64,000 nt of DNA from Caldifarciminota bacterium (GTDB lineage Bacteria > Hydrothermota > Tepidihabitantia > B3-TA06). How positions within the stretch are numbered: position 1 is the first letter of the stretch; the number at the start of each line of letters is the position of its first letter. The notes under the pieces were generated by a model. That model was not told where the DNA came from. It ran no database searches and saw only the letters and a program-made list of their open reading frames with translations. Below, one piece after another: positions 40,023-48,523 of this stretch. The translations under genes were made by a program, and so were the position numbers. The stretch lies in assembly GCA_016934635.1 (NCBI GenBank), contig JAFGSK010000044.1, positions 1 through 64,000 of the forward strand. The letters run 5' to 3'.

Positions 40023-40050
40023 ATTATAGGATTTTTGTAGAGTTGGTCAA
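40023..40050 (-). promoter_or_regulatory. promoter of the HMA gene pair
   Basis: On the minus strand TTGACC (40050-40045) and TATAAT (40028-40023), 16-bp spacer. The predicted start is within the ATGATG at 40018-40013. Confidence 0.75.
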
Positions 40051-40187
40051 GGTCATATTCCTCATTCCTGGGCTAATATCGAATCAACCAGCATAACCCC
40101 CAAATATACATAACTTACAAGAATCGCTATTAATCTCACCCGGATAGAATCACTGTTGATGCGGTTTTTGATAAATGAGTTGTCCTA

Positions 40188-40215
40188 TTGACTTGATGGA
40201 TATTCCTCTTACAAT
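40188..40215 (+). promoter_or_regulatory. promoter of the sigma/anti-sigma operon
   Basis: TTGACT (40188-40193) and TACAAT (40210-40215), 16-bp spacer; predicted start near 40222. It looks like a normal housekeeping promoter, so ECF autoregulation is not evident. Confidence 0.7.
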
Positions 40216-40303
40216 AATATCGGTGCAAACGAGTGTTTTAGAAAGAGGAGTCAATAGGGCTGCAAGGTGCTTTATATCTGAACTTCTCCGATCCCCTTTA
40301 CTT

Positions 40304-40999
40304 ATGTCAACGGATAACAGCGAATCTTCGTCTGGAAAGAAGAGGCAGACGAGGCCACCAGACCATACGCTAGATGCGTTTGGGTCCCCGGTTGCCTCCG
40401 ATGCCGAGCTTCTGGCAGGAATTCGTGCCGGGGATATGCGGTCGTGCCGCTTGTTGGTTGAACGCTACCAGAGGCTCTTGTACAGTATTGCATACGGACT
40501 GGTTGGAGACCACAGCGAGGCGGATGACGCCGTGCAGGAGGTCTTCATCAGGTTCTTTGAAAAAGCGCATCGCAAGGTCCGTAAACCCGGAGCGCTCAAG
40601 ACTTACCTCGCACGGAGTACGACTAACGAATGTATCGACAGGTTACGCCGCATGAAGCGCAAACCTACGGTTTCGTTAGACGGATTGGAAGCGGTTGAGA
40701 CGATACCTTTCGAGGATGGTCGAACTCCTCAGGAAGACATGAGACGGAAGGAACTTGGGGAGTTAATCAACTGGGCGCTCGGTGAGTTATCGGTAAGACA
40801 AAGGAAGGTAATTATCCTTTCGCTTACCGAAGGACTGAGCTATACGGAGATCGCAGAAGTGCTCGAATGCGAAGAGGTGACGGTGCGAACTCATCTGCAC
40901 CGTGCGCGAAAACGTCTACAAAAACTTCTGGGACCAAGGCTGCGCGAGTTGGAGGCAGGATTGATAAAGAGAAGGAAAAAAGGGACCAAAGATGTCTGA
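40304..40999 (+). CDS. ECF-type RNA polymerase sigma factor
   Basis: 231 residues from ATG 40304. Region 2 (LLVERYQRLLYSIAYGLVGDHSEADDAVQEVFIRFFEKAHR) and region 4 (LSVRQRKVIILSLTEGLSYTEIAEVLECEEVTVRTHLHRARKRLQ) are typical of ECF sigma factors. ATG 40304 has no clear ribosome-binding site. An in-frame GTG at 40223 coincides with the predicted transcription start and could be a leaderless start adding 27 residues. It is followed, with an 8-nt overlap, by a zinc-finger anti-sigma factor. Confidence 0.88.
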   Translation: MSTDNSESSSGKKRQTRPPDHTLDAFGSPVASDAELLAGIRAGDMRSCRLLVERYQRLLYSIAYGLVGDHSEADDAVQEVFIRFFEKAHRKVRKPGALKTYLARSTTNECIDRLRRMKRKPTVSLDGLEAVETIPFEDGRTPQEDMRRKELGELINWALGELSVRQRKVIILSLTEGLSYTEIAEVLECEEVTVRTHLHRARKRLQKLLGPRLRELEAGLIKRRKKGTKDV

Positions 41000-41522
41000 A
41001 AACGAATGTCAGAAGGTAAGAGGGCTTCTTGCCGTATTCCTGGCTGACGGAATGGATGACGCTCAAAAAGCCAGCATCCGCAGGCATCTGGGGACTTGTG
41101 AATCGTGCCGGAAGGCTTTAGCCGCTGAAACCCGTCTGAATCGCGTCTTACGCCAGGCTATACGCCCCAGGGTCAATCCCTCCTACTGGGAACGCACCTG
41201 GCCCCGAATCCAGGTCGCCCTGGTCGCCCGCAGGCAGCGCCGTCGAGGCCGGGTTCTGCGCTGGGTGCTGTCAGGCGCCGGTGCTCTTGCCGCCGCTGCC
41301 CTTCTGTTCATGACTACACATCTGCCCCCATTCTCGGTTACCAGATTGAGTACCCACGACGCATCCTTCTTTACCAAGCTACCGACCGATCCGCCCACCC
41401 TTCAAGAAGTCCTCGGAACTTCACAGGAATCCGAAGCCTCGACCGAACTGGCGATACTCAGCATGGGACACGCCTCGCCTTCCGAGCGGGTAATTCACTG
41501 GGAAAACCTGGAGGGCTTCTGA
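40992..41522 (+). CDS. zinc-finger anti-sigma factor, membrane-bound
   Basis: 176 residues. The zf-HC2 motif H32-LGT-C36-ES-C39 in the cytoplasmic N-terminus binds zinc and, by family, the sigma factor. One transmembrane segment (WVLSGAGALAAAALLFM) follows, then a short extracytoplasmic sensor of about 65 residues. It overlaps the sigma gene by 8 nt, the usual arrangement of a sigma/anti-sigma pair. Confidence 0.9.
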   Translation: MSENECQKVRGLLAVFLADGMDDAQKASIRRHLGTCESCRKALAAETRLNRVLRQAIRPRVNPSYWERTWPRIQVALVARRQRRRGRVLRWVLSGAGALAAAALLFMTTHLPPFSVTRLSTHDASFFTKLPTDPPTLQEVLGTSQESEASTELAILSMGHASPSERVIHWENLEGF

Positions 41523-41574
41523 GATGAACCCCGTGACTCCCGGTCGTAGCCGTTCTAACGATAAAGGAAAGGTG

Positions 41575-42366
41575 ATGCGGTTGTTGGTCACGGGTCTGGG
41601 AATCCTTACACTTGCCTTTACGGCACTCTCATGTGCACGCAAGCCGGTCAAGCTGCGCTGGAAACTCGAAGCAGGTAAAACCTACGCTTTTCGGGCAGAG
41701 GTTACGGGTTCGTGGAGGATAGAAGGCTGGGAACAAGGGGAGCGCGGAGGAGATTACGGAAAGCTCTTCACCTCGGAAATGATGATTCTCGCTATAGAAG
41801 AAGATTCTTCGTTCAGTGTGCAGGAAACCATCGAGCTAATCCGCGAGGGAAAGAAGTTCAAACCGACCGTGGTAGTCTACCGCATGTCGCCCAACGGCAA
41901 GATTTACGGCATCGAGAGTCTCGAAGCGGATACCGCGACCCAGGTTTTTGCGTCCCAGGAGCGGCGCGAGCAATTCCTCGAACAGACCCAACCCACCTAT
42001 CCTGACCGTGAACTGGCTAAGGGCGACAACTGGGTGCAGGAAACCAAGGTGGTGTTGGACGACAGGGTTATCGCCGCCACAAACGAGTTCGAGGTCAAGG
42101 ACTGGGAAAAGGTCGAAGACTACATGTGCCTGCGAATAGACTACAAGGGCCAGATGGTCGTTCCGCACAAGAAAGGCGAAGCCCAGCTTCTGGACAAAGG
42201 CGCGGCTCACGGAAGCATCTGGTTTGCGCCTGAGCAAGGGCTTCTTATCCAGCAGATAGATTCCGTAACCGTTGCGACCACTAGGGTGATGCCTGAGGGT
42301 GAGGAGACCCCTGCAACGTACATAGTGGAGTACGTGCACATCTACCAGTTGGAAGAGATCGAGTAA
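41575..42366 (+). CDS. lipoprotein of unknown function in the sigma-factor operon
   Basis: 263 residues from ATG 41575, chosen because AAAGGAAAGG lies just upstream; a longer frame starts at 41524. Lipobox LTALS-C20. The mature part is beta-rich with WRIEGWEQGERGG, LAKGDNWVQE and APEQGLLIQQIDS, resembling the DUF6263-like 'resistance' lipoproteins that read KLEAGKTYAFRAE. It is co-transcribed with the ECF pair, so it may be the envelope target or sensor of that system. A terminator follows. Confidence 0.75.
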   Translation: MRLLVTGLGILTLAFTALSCARKPVKLRWKLEAGKTYAFRAEVTGSWRIEGWEQGERGGDYGKLFTSEMMILAIEEDSSFSVQETIELIREGKKFKPTVVVYRMSPNGKIYGIESLEADTATQVFASQERREQFLEQTQPTYPDRELAKGDNWVQETKVVLDDRVIAATNEFEVKDWEKVEDYMCLRIDYKGQMVVPHKKGEAQLLDKGAAHGSIWFAPEQGLLIQQIDSVTVATTRVMPEGEETPATYIVEYVHIYQLEEIE

Positions 42367-42385
42367 CGTTCCTTCCTTACCGTAC

Positions 42386-42406
42386 AAGCGCCAAGGGCGC
42401 TTTTTT
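42386..42406 (+). terminator. rho-independent terminator of the sigma operon
   Basis: 7-bp stem AAGCGCC / GGCGCTT with loop AAG, then TTTT. Confidence 0.85.
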
Positions 42407-42428
42407 GTTGGCCTGTGAGTGGTTGCGC

Positions 42429-42457
42429 TTGACATTTGTCCTAAAGAACCTTAATAT
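42429..42457 (+). promoter_or_regulatory. promoter giving a predicted leaderless message
   Basis: TTGACA (42429-42434) and TAATAT (42452-42457), 17-bp spacer. The ATG at 42464 is exactly where transcription should start. Confidence 0.75.
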
Positions 42458-42463
42458 CTTTTT

Positions 42464-43138
42464 ATGGATACCGTATTCGTTGTCGATACCCTCGTTGACA
42501 CGTTAATCCAGCATACTACGGACACCCTGCTAGTGGCACAAGGTTCGAGTGGTTGGCAAATTGCAGGTGTGTTCGCGACAATTGCAATGGCAGTAGGTAC
42601 AATCATCTTAGCTTTTTTTACCTATCTAGCTATTCGGAATAATAGCAAGTGGAATAAACGGATTGAAAAACGATCTTTGGAGTGGAACAAACGTATTGTA
42701 AGGATGCGAACGTTACCTTTTTTAGGTTTTGACGGGGGGAAGTATTATAGAAATTCAGAGCCACCTGGGTGTGTATCAAGTTTTAAACTCAGGGCTAAAA
42801 ACATAGGTGTAGGTCCTATTTTATCACAGAACATACGTGCCACACAAGGAAGTGCTCAATTTAGTGCTGTGATCGAAGGTGCAGGAACTTTGCTTAAAGG
42901 ACTTGGAGTTAATGAAGAAGAAGTAATTGTGTTTACCAAGAAAAATCCATCCGATAAATCGACCGGTTCTATTAAACTTCTCGTTGTATTATTGACGATC
43001 CTTGGAGAGACCATTAAGATTCATTACATAATCAATAAACCAATCGAGGAATCCTCTTTACCTGGGTTGGGACATCTAGAAATTGAAGGTGAAGTAATAA
43101 GACTTGGAACGGTACAAAAATGTATTGCTCGGATTTGA
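42464..43138 (+). CDS. single-span membrane protein of unknown function
   Basis: 224 residues from ATG 42464 without a ribosome-binding site. One transmembrane helix (IAGVFATIAMAVGTIILAFFTYLAI) follows a short extracytoplasmic N-terminus; the rest is a cytoplasmic beta-rich domain (FKLRAKNIGVGPILSQN, IKLLVVLLTILGETIKIHYII). The gene is visibly AT-richer than its neighbours, which suggests recent acquisition. The layout resembles proteins of unknown function often found near defence genes, but I see no defence motif. Confidence 0.65.
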   Translation: MDTVFVVDTLVDTLIQHTTDTLLVAQGSSGWQIAGVFATIAMAVGTIILAFFTYLAIRNNSKWNKRIEKRSLEWNKRIVRMRTLPFLGFDGGKYYRNSEPPGCVSSFKLRAKNIGVGPILSQNIRATQGSAQFSAVIEGAGTLLKGLGVNEEEVIVFTKKNPSDKSTGSIKLLVVLLTILGETIKIHYIINKPIEESSLPGLGHLEIEGEVIRLGTVQKCIARI

Positions 43139-43199
43139 TGTGCGAAGATATCCTAAATCCTAGGAGGGGAACTGGAGGTGCATACGATTCAATCGGCGC

Positions 43200-44477
43200 T
43201 CAAAACTCGAAGTGCTTCTCAGCCAAAAATACGTGCTGGACCTTGCCCTTCAGGGTCTTTCCGAACCAGGGGGAGTTTTGCGACAGCGAGCGGTTGCTTT
43301 CCGCGTCGAACACCCAGCTTACACCGGGATCGAAAACCATCAGATCAGCAGGCTCGCCTTCCTTCAGTTCCAGCTTCCTGCCTAAAACCTCAGCCGGGCC
43401 GACGGTAAGCAGCGCAAGCAGGCGTTCAGGGGCGAGGGTGCGGGTGTCAATCAAGGCCTCCCAAAGGACCGAAAGCGCGGTCTGCAGGCCTATCATCCCT
43501 GCCGGAGCAAGATCCAGCTCCTGCTCCTTTTCCTCAAGGGGGTGCGGCGCGTGGTCGGTGGCAATCGCCTGAATAGTACCGTCCTTGAGCGCTGCGACGA
43601 GCGCCTTGCGGTCTTCCTCAGTCCGCAGGGGCGGGTTAACCTTAAAATTCGCGTCGAACTCACTCAGCTTCTCATCGGTAAGGAGCAGGTGATGGGGCGT
43701 CGCCTCGGCAGTCACCTTGACGTCTCTGGAACGAGCCTCGCGAACAAGTTGGACTCCGCGGGCGGTCGTGAGATGGGCTACGTGCAGGTGTGAACCGGTA
43801 TACGCGGCAAGGGCGATGTCGCGTTCGAGCGCCACCTCCTCGGCTACCGAAGGGCGAACCTTGAGACCCAGCCTTGCAGACACCGTGCTTTCGTTCATTA
43901 CGCCGTCAGCGCACATGGTCGGTTCCTCCGCGTGGGTTATGACCGGTAAGCCCAGCATACCTGCATACTCCAATGCCCTGCGCATCACCTCAGCGGAAAC
44001 TATCCAGTCGCCGTCGTCTGAAACTGCTATGACCCCTCCTTCCTTGAGCATCCCGTATTCGGCAATCTCGACACCTTCGCGTTTCTTGGTAACGGTACCG
44101 ATGGGCAGTATCCGGGCAAGCCCCAACTCCTCGGAGCGTTTGCTGATGAATGCCGCCTGCTCACGGGTGTCGGTGGGCGGGCAGGTGTTAGGCATTGCGC
44201 ATACGGTGGTGAAGCCTCCGGCAAGGGCGGCCCAGGCGCCTGTTTCCAGGGTCTCGGTATCCTCACGCCCCGGCTCTCGCAGGTGCACGTGAAGGTCAAT
44301 CAGGCCTGGTGAGATCAGCTTGTTCTCAGCCTCGATCGCCTTGGCGTCCGATTCGGGCGAGATCGTTGCGGCTATCTTCTTGATTCGACCTTCGGCAATC
44401 TCAATATCGACTTTTTTTAATGCCTTCTCCTGAGGGAAGAAGGCGTATCCTCCATGAATTACATACCTATCGCTCAA
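43200..44477 (-). CDS. pyrC: dihydroorotase
   Basis: 425 residues, class I. The zinc ligands H63 and H65 are in DLHVHLREPGRED, and TDHAPHPLEEK is the second catalytic motif. It closes N-carbamoyl-aspartate to dihydroorotate. The start is TTG 44477, five nt after GGAGG and overlapping the end of pyrB by 11 nt; ATG-like codons upstream lie deep in pyrB. Last gene of the six-gene operon. Confidence 0.95.
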   Translation of the reverse strand: MSDRYVIHGGYAFFPQEKALKKVDIEIAEGRIKKIAATISPESDAKAIEAENKLISPGLIDLHVHLREPGREDTETLETGAWAALAGGFTTVCAMPNTCPPTDTREQAAFISKRSEELGLARILPIGTVTKKREGVEIAEYGMLKEGGVIAVSDDGDWIVSAEVMRRALEYAGMLGLPVITHAEEPTMCADGVMNESTVSARLGLKVRPSVAEEVALERDIALAAYTGSHLHVAHLTTARGVQLVREARSRDVKVTAEATPHHLLLTDEKLSEFDANFKVNPPLRTEEDRKALVAALKDGTIQAIATDHAPHPLEEKEQELDLAPAGMIGLQTALSVLWEALIDTRTLAPERLLALLTVGPAEVLGRKLELKEGEPADLMVFDPGVSWVFDAESNRSLSQNSPWFGKTLKGKVQHVFLAEKHFEF

Positions 44478-45402
44478 GCTCGCCTCCTGCCAGTATATAT
44501 AGTATAGCCATTCGTACGGCGACCCCGGCTCGCACCTGGGCCAGTACAACGGAGTGTGGACCGTCGGCAACCCTGGGTTCTATCTCTATGCCTCTGTTCA
44601 TCGGCCCGGGATGCATAACCACTACGTCGGACTTTGCCTTCTTCAGTCGTTCGGCGGTAAGGCAGTAAAGCTTGCGGTACTCCCTTATGGACGGGAAAAG
44701 CCCTCTTCGCTGTCGCTCAAGCTGCATCCTGAGCATCATTATAATGTCTTTGCCCTCTAGCGCTCGGTCGAAATCGGCGGTGATTTCGAGGTCAGGATAG
44801 GCTTTGCCCAGCTCTTTCGGAATCAGGGTAGGAGGGCCGCATACGGAAACCTTGGCTCCAAGTGTGGAGAATCCGACGGCTGCCGAGCGGAAAACCCGGC
44901 TGTGGGTTATGTCACCGACGATAAGGATGCTCTTTCCTTCGAGTGAACCCAGGCGCTTGCGTGCGGAGAAAAGGTCCAGAAGCCCCTGGGTTGGGTGCTC
45001 GTGAGCGCCGTCGCCCGCGTTGATTACAAAGGCTTCAATACGGTCTGCGATAAACCTTGCCGCGCCCGGGCAGGAATGCCTGATGACCACCCCATCCACC
45101 CGCATCGACTCGATCGTTCGTACCGTATCCAGCAGGGTCTCACCTTTCTGTACCGCCGAGGTCGATTTGCTGAAGCCGACTACGTCTGCAGAAAGGCGCT
45201 TGCCTGCCATGGCAAACGACATGGAGGTTCGGGTGGAAGGTTCGTAGAACATATTAAGGATAGTCTTGCCGCGCAGGGCAGGGACGAAGGGAATCGGTCT
45301 TTCCAGCACCTCGTGGAAACGCTCGGCGGTATCCAGGATAAAGGTTAACTCCTCGACGGCCAACCCTTCCAGTCCGAGAAGATTCTTGTGTTTCCAGGTC
45401 AC
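44467..45402 (-). CDS. pyrB: aspartate carbamoyltransferase catalytic subunit
   Basis: 311 residues. Carbamoyl-phosphate site FYEPSTRTS (52-60) and HPTQGLLDL are both intact. It condenses carbamoyl phosphate with aspartate. Start GTG 45402 overlaps the pyrR stop by 4 nt with GGAGAGG upstream. No pyrI regulatory subunit is present, as expected in an operon with PyrR control. Confidence 0.95.
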   Translation of the reverse strand: MTWKHKNLLGLEGLAVEELTFILDTAERFHEVLERPIPFVPALRGKTILNMFYEPSTRTSMSFAMAGKRLSADVVGFSKSTSAVQKGETLLDTVRTIESMRVDGVVIRHSCPGAARFIADRIEAFVINAGDGAHEHPTQGLLDLFSARKRLGSLEGKSILIVGDITHSRVFRSAAVGFSTLGAKVSVCGPPTLIPKELGKAYPDLEITADFDRALEGKDIIMMLRMQLERQRRGLFPSIREYRKLYCLTAERLKKAKSDVVVMHPGPMNRGIEIEPRVADGPHSVVLAQVRAGVAVRMAILYILAGGELER

Positions 45403-45953
45403 TGAGCCTCTCCGATGTTTTCCCGTTTTTTGATAAAGATTCCCTCACGCTGATCTGTTTCCTCGAAGTACACGTCGACAATCTCGTCGTGTGCGGCAGG
45501 TATCTTTCTGCCGATGAAATCGGCGCCAATGGGCAGTTCACGGTGTACCCTGTCTACAAGAACAGCGAGTTGAATCATCCTGGGCCTGCCGAAATCGAGC
45601 AGCTCAGTTAGTGCCGCGCGCACGGTGCGACCGGTATAGAGAACGTCGTCAACCAGTACGATTATCTTACCGTCGATTTTAAAAGGGATCGAAGATGCCT
45701 GGACTATGGGCATATCTGCGGCAAGTTTGAGATCGTCTCTATAAAGGGTAATATCAATCGCCCCCACTGGTATCTTTTCCGCTTCCAAACGCTCTAGTTT
45801 AGCTGCCAGTCTTTGGGCCAGCACGTCCCCCCGCCTGACAATCCCGACGAGAACCAGATTTTTCACTCCCCTGTTGCGTTCGATTATCTGAGTTGCGATG
45901 CGTATAACCATGCGGTTGATTTCCGCTGCATCGGCCAACTGGTGTTCAGACAT
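45399..45953 (-). CDS. pyrR: PyrR bifunctional regulator / uracil phosphoribosyltransferase
   Basis: 184 residues with the PRPP motif VDDVLYTGRT near 101-110. In Firmicutes and others, PyrR binds pyr mRNA leaders in response to UMP and also makes UMP from uracil and PRPP. Here it precedes pyrB-pyrC with overlaps and no intergenic leader, so classic attenuation between these genes is not possible. The upstream operon start near 48391 has no visible PyrR anti-terminator either. Start ATG 45953 overlaps the previous gene by 8 nt. Confidence 0.93.
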   Translation of the reverse strand: MSEHQLADAAEINRMVIRIATQIIERNRGVKNLVLVGIVRRGDVLAQRLAAKLERLEAEKIPVGAIDITLYRDDLKLAADMPIVQASSIPFKIDGKIIVLVDDVLYTGRTVRAALTELLDFGRPRMIQLAVLVDRVHRELPIGADFIGRKIPAAHDEIVDVYFEETDQREGIFIKKRENIGEAQ

Positions 45954-46194
45954 CTGGGGTTTCTTTTGGCTTTTGTTTCTTTAATCGAAGGATGAGGGCC
46001 AAAGGAACAAGAACACAGTAGCCCAGAACCATAAGGATTGGGGCAAGGACGGTCGAACCGCGCCAGAGTTGCCAGAATCCTAACCCGATGGCTACTACGC
46101 CCGCTGCAAGAAGCAACCAATTGATGAGTTGGTAGCGAGGCGACTGCAAGGCTACGACACTCTTCATTCTGGTCTTTTCCATCCTTTTTTTCAT
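45946..46194 (-). CDS. small two-helix membrane protein
   Basis: 82 residues with two membrane helices (INWLLLAAGVVAIGLGFWQLW and VLAPILMVLGYCVLVPLALIL) between basic termini (KKRMEKTR, RLKKQKPK). Overlaps the upstream gene by 4 nt and pyrR by 8 nt. The pattern resembles DUF3098-type small membrane proteins. Function unknown; it is locked into the pyr operon by translational coupling. Confidence 0.7.
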   Translation of the reverse strand: MKKRMEKTRMKSVVALQSPRYQLINWLLLAAGVVAIGLGFWQLWRGSTVLAPILMVLGYCVLVPLALILRLKKQKPKETPDV

Positions 46195-47885
46195 TTTATC
46201 TCCTTAATTTCATTTTTGTAGATAGTATAGATGCGTACTGCCGGATCTTCTGGATCGGTAAGATACAAAAGACGACCCAGTATCCCCCGTCGATCCTGCA
46301 ACTTACGCATTGCCTGGCATAACGAAAGGTCTTTACCTTCCTTCAAGGCGTCGTATAGAAATCCGTAGGCATCATAGCCTAGGGTGGCAGCCCAATCAGG
46401 GTCCTTACCGTATTGATTGTTGTACTTGCCGTAGAAGGTATTTAATTCCATCTCACTTCCGAGTTTTCCAGATGTCGCTGCAAACCACACCCCTTCAAAC
46501 GGCGTGTCTCCTCTACGCAGGATTTCTCTATCGGCGAAATCGTCTATCCCGAGCATGTTGACTTTCATCCTGTAGTAGGCGATTTGGGGAACAACTGACA
46601 GGAGCTGCTGCCGGTCAAAAGGCAGGAAGATTGCTTGCGCTCCTTTATGTCGAATCTCGAGGAAGGTTTGTTTCATTTCTACCACAGTGTCGGTCAACGG
46701 GTAGGAATAAAGTACCGACCCGCCTTCGGCGCTTACCGTTGTAGCAAAGATATCCGCCAAGGCTTTACCTTGCTCGGTTTGAGGGTAGAGTATCCCGAAT
46801 TTTTGAAGCCCCTTTCGGGCGGCGTATCGGGCAATCTCGCGAGTTTCCTCTTCGGCATAGGAATTCAATTGAAAAAGGCAATCGTTCAGATACAGAAGAT
46901 TGGGATCGGTGGAGGTGGGAGAAATCATTGCGACTCCGGCCTGACTTGCGATCTTTGCGGTTGCGTTAACCTCTGCTGAGGTCAGTGGGCCGATGATCGC
47001 TTTTGCACCCTTGCTTATGAGGTACTGAACCCCTTTAGCGGCTTCACCGGGGTCGGAATGAGTATCGTACAGCTCAAGATGGAGTGTAGTCATGCCCTCT
47101 TCCTTGTGGGCAAGCTCCACACCCTCTTTCACCATATGCCCGAATTCACTGAAATCCCCGGATAGAGGCAGGAGAAGACCGCAAACGAACTTGCCCTTAA
47201 GTACCGCAGCCGATGTCTCCATACCTCCAATTTTATCTATGTAAGGACTGTGTGGGAACCGGCGTCTCAACTCGGCAAAGTATGTGTCTGAAGATGCATA
47301 ATCTTCCACCTCGTAAGCCCGGGTTCCCAGGCGGTAAAGCAGCCATTCCGCAGCTTCGGTTTCGCCGTAGCGTTTGTAAAGAGCGCTCAAAACGCTGTAG
47401 TCTTCTTCACGCCCCAGAAGGTTTTTTGCACCTGAGGAGGCTCGGTTTCGCTCTGTAGGATTCTCGGTAGAAAGATAGGTTTCTATGTAGGCGGTAAGCG
47501 CCTGAGGGTATAGTTTCAGATACTCGTAACCCTCGGCAAGGATTATCTGGCTTTTTAAAACAAGAGGGGATTTCGGAAAGTACTTCTCAAGCTTCTGGGC
47601 CGAGCCGACCGCATGCTGCCAGTCCTTCTTTTTTGTAAAACAAAGGGAAGCCATGTAGTAGGCGTCGTCTACAAGAACGGAACGTGGATAGCCCTTTATT
47701 AGTGCAGAGCATTCTTTTATCGCCTCGTCGTAGGAGGCTTTCTTGTAATATTCCTCGGCATGCTCGAATATGGCCAATGCTTCGGCTTCGTAGCGGTCGC
47801 GATTAATCAAAAGCCACCTGCAGCCTCCTGAAGCGATGAGGAAAAAAAGTGCAACAAGTAACAAGACTATCTTTGTTTTCTTCAT
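46191..47885 (-). CDS. LpoA-like lipoprotein: TPR plus periplasmic-binding (LivJ-type) domain
   Basis: 564 residues. Lipobox IASGG-C22. Residues ~35-190 are TPR repeats (AEEYYKKASYDEAIKECSALIKGYPRS); residues ~230-560 form a type I periplasmic-binding fold (LLLPLSGDFSEFGHMVKEGVELA, AIIGPLTSAEVNATAKIASQAGV, SPTSTDPNLL). This is the layout of LpoA, which activates the peptidoglycan synthase PBP1A, though amino-acid transport or sensing is another option since LivJ domains bind ligands. It overlaps the neighbouring genes by 4 nt each. Confidence 0.82.
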   Translation of the reverse strand: MKKTKIVLLLVALFFLIASGGCRWLLINRDRYEAEALAIFEHAEEYYKKASYDEAIKECSALIKGYPRSVLVDDAYYMASLCFTKKKDWQHAVGSAQKLEKYFPKSPLVLKSQIILAEGYEYLKLYPQALTAYIETYLSTENPTERNRASSGAKNLLGREEDYSVLSALYKRYGETEAAEWLLYRLGTRAYEVEDYASSDTYFAELRRRFPHSPYIDKIGGMETSAAVLKGKFVCGLLLPLSGDFSEFGHMVKEGVELAHKEEGMTTLHLELYDTHSDPGEAAKGVQYLISKGAKAIIGPLTSAEVNATAKIASQAGVAMISPTSTDPNLLYLNDCLFQLNSYAEEETREIARYAARKGLQKFGILYPQTEQGKALADIFATTVSAEGGSVLYSYPLTDTVVEMKQTFLEIRHKGAQAIFLPFDRQQLLSVVPQIAYYRMKVNMLGIDDFADREILRRGDTPFEGVWFAATSGKLGSEMELNTFYGKYNNQYGKDPDWAATLGYDAYGFLYDALKEGKDLSLCQAMRKLQDRRGILGRLLYLTDPEDPAVRIYTIYKNEIKEIK

Positions 47886-48391
47886 TCCCTGGCTTCCCTT
47901 AAGCGTTGCTTTGTAAGTTCTATGTAGTGGCTTCCGGCTTCACGTATCATCTGGATGGTAGACGGATCAAGACTGCGTTTGACAACCGCGGGTACTCCCA
48001 CAACCAGACTGTGTTCAGGGACCTTCATCCGTTCGCGGACCACGGCACCTGCGGCAACCACCGAACCGCGGCCTATGTGTGCGCCGTCCAGGACGACCGC
48101 TCCCATACCTATAAGGCAATCGTCCTCAATTACGCAACCGTGGATAATCGCACCGTGCCCTACAGTTACCCTATCTCCTATGATTACAGGAAGCTCGTGG
48201 GTTACGTGCAGTGCGCAGTTATCCTGGATATTCGTCTCGTTGCCTATCTTGATGTAGTTGAGATCACCTCTGATCACCGCATTGTACCACACGCTGGAAA
48301 GCTCGCCCAGTTCCACCTGACCGATGAGATGAGCGCCTGCCGCGATGAAACAGCGCTTGGCTACGATACCTGGTCTTTGGGAGTCAGCCAT
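47882..48391 (-). CDS. gamma carbonic anhydrase-like left-handed beta-helix protein
   Basis: 169 residues of hexapeptide repeats. RGDLNYIKIGNETNIQDNCALH and VGHGAIIHGC contain the RGD and the three His zinc ligands of the gamma-CA/YrdA family, so a metal site is likely. Cytoplasmic trimer by family. First gene of the six-gene operon running into pyrC; overlaps the LpoA-like gene by 4 nt. True CO2 hydration is not guaranteed in YrdA-type members. Confidence 0.88.
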   Translation of the reverse strand: MADSQRPGIVAKRCFIAAGAHLIGQVELGELSSVWYNAVIRGDLNYIKIGNETNIQDNCALHVTHELPVIIGDRVTVGHGAIIHGCVIEDDCLIGMGAVVLDGAHIGRGSVVAAGAVVRERMKVPEHSLVVGVPAVVKRSLDPSTIQMIREAGSHYIELTKQRLREARE

Positions 48392-48523
48392 CTAGCCTGG
48401 ATTGTACACCATTACTTATAGGAAGTCAAGGTTTTGCATCTGATGATAATGTAATCTATCGTTGAGTTTTGACCCTCAAGCAGCTATATCCGTCGGTTTA
48501 ATGACTGAAGTCTCCGAGTCATA

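Noticed and set aside
43178..43408. Plus-strand ORF after an AGGAGG-like site at the pyrC 3' end
   Set aside because: It is antisense to the conserved C-terminal part of pyrC; its product is Arg/Ser/Pro-rich, typical of a shadow frame. The AGGAGGGG may be fortuitous.
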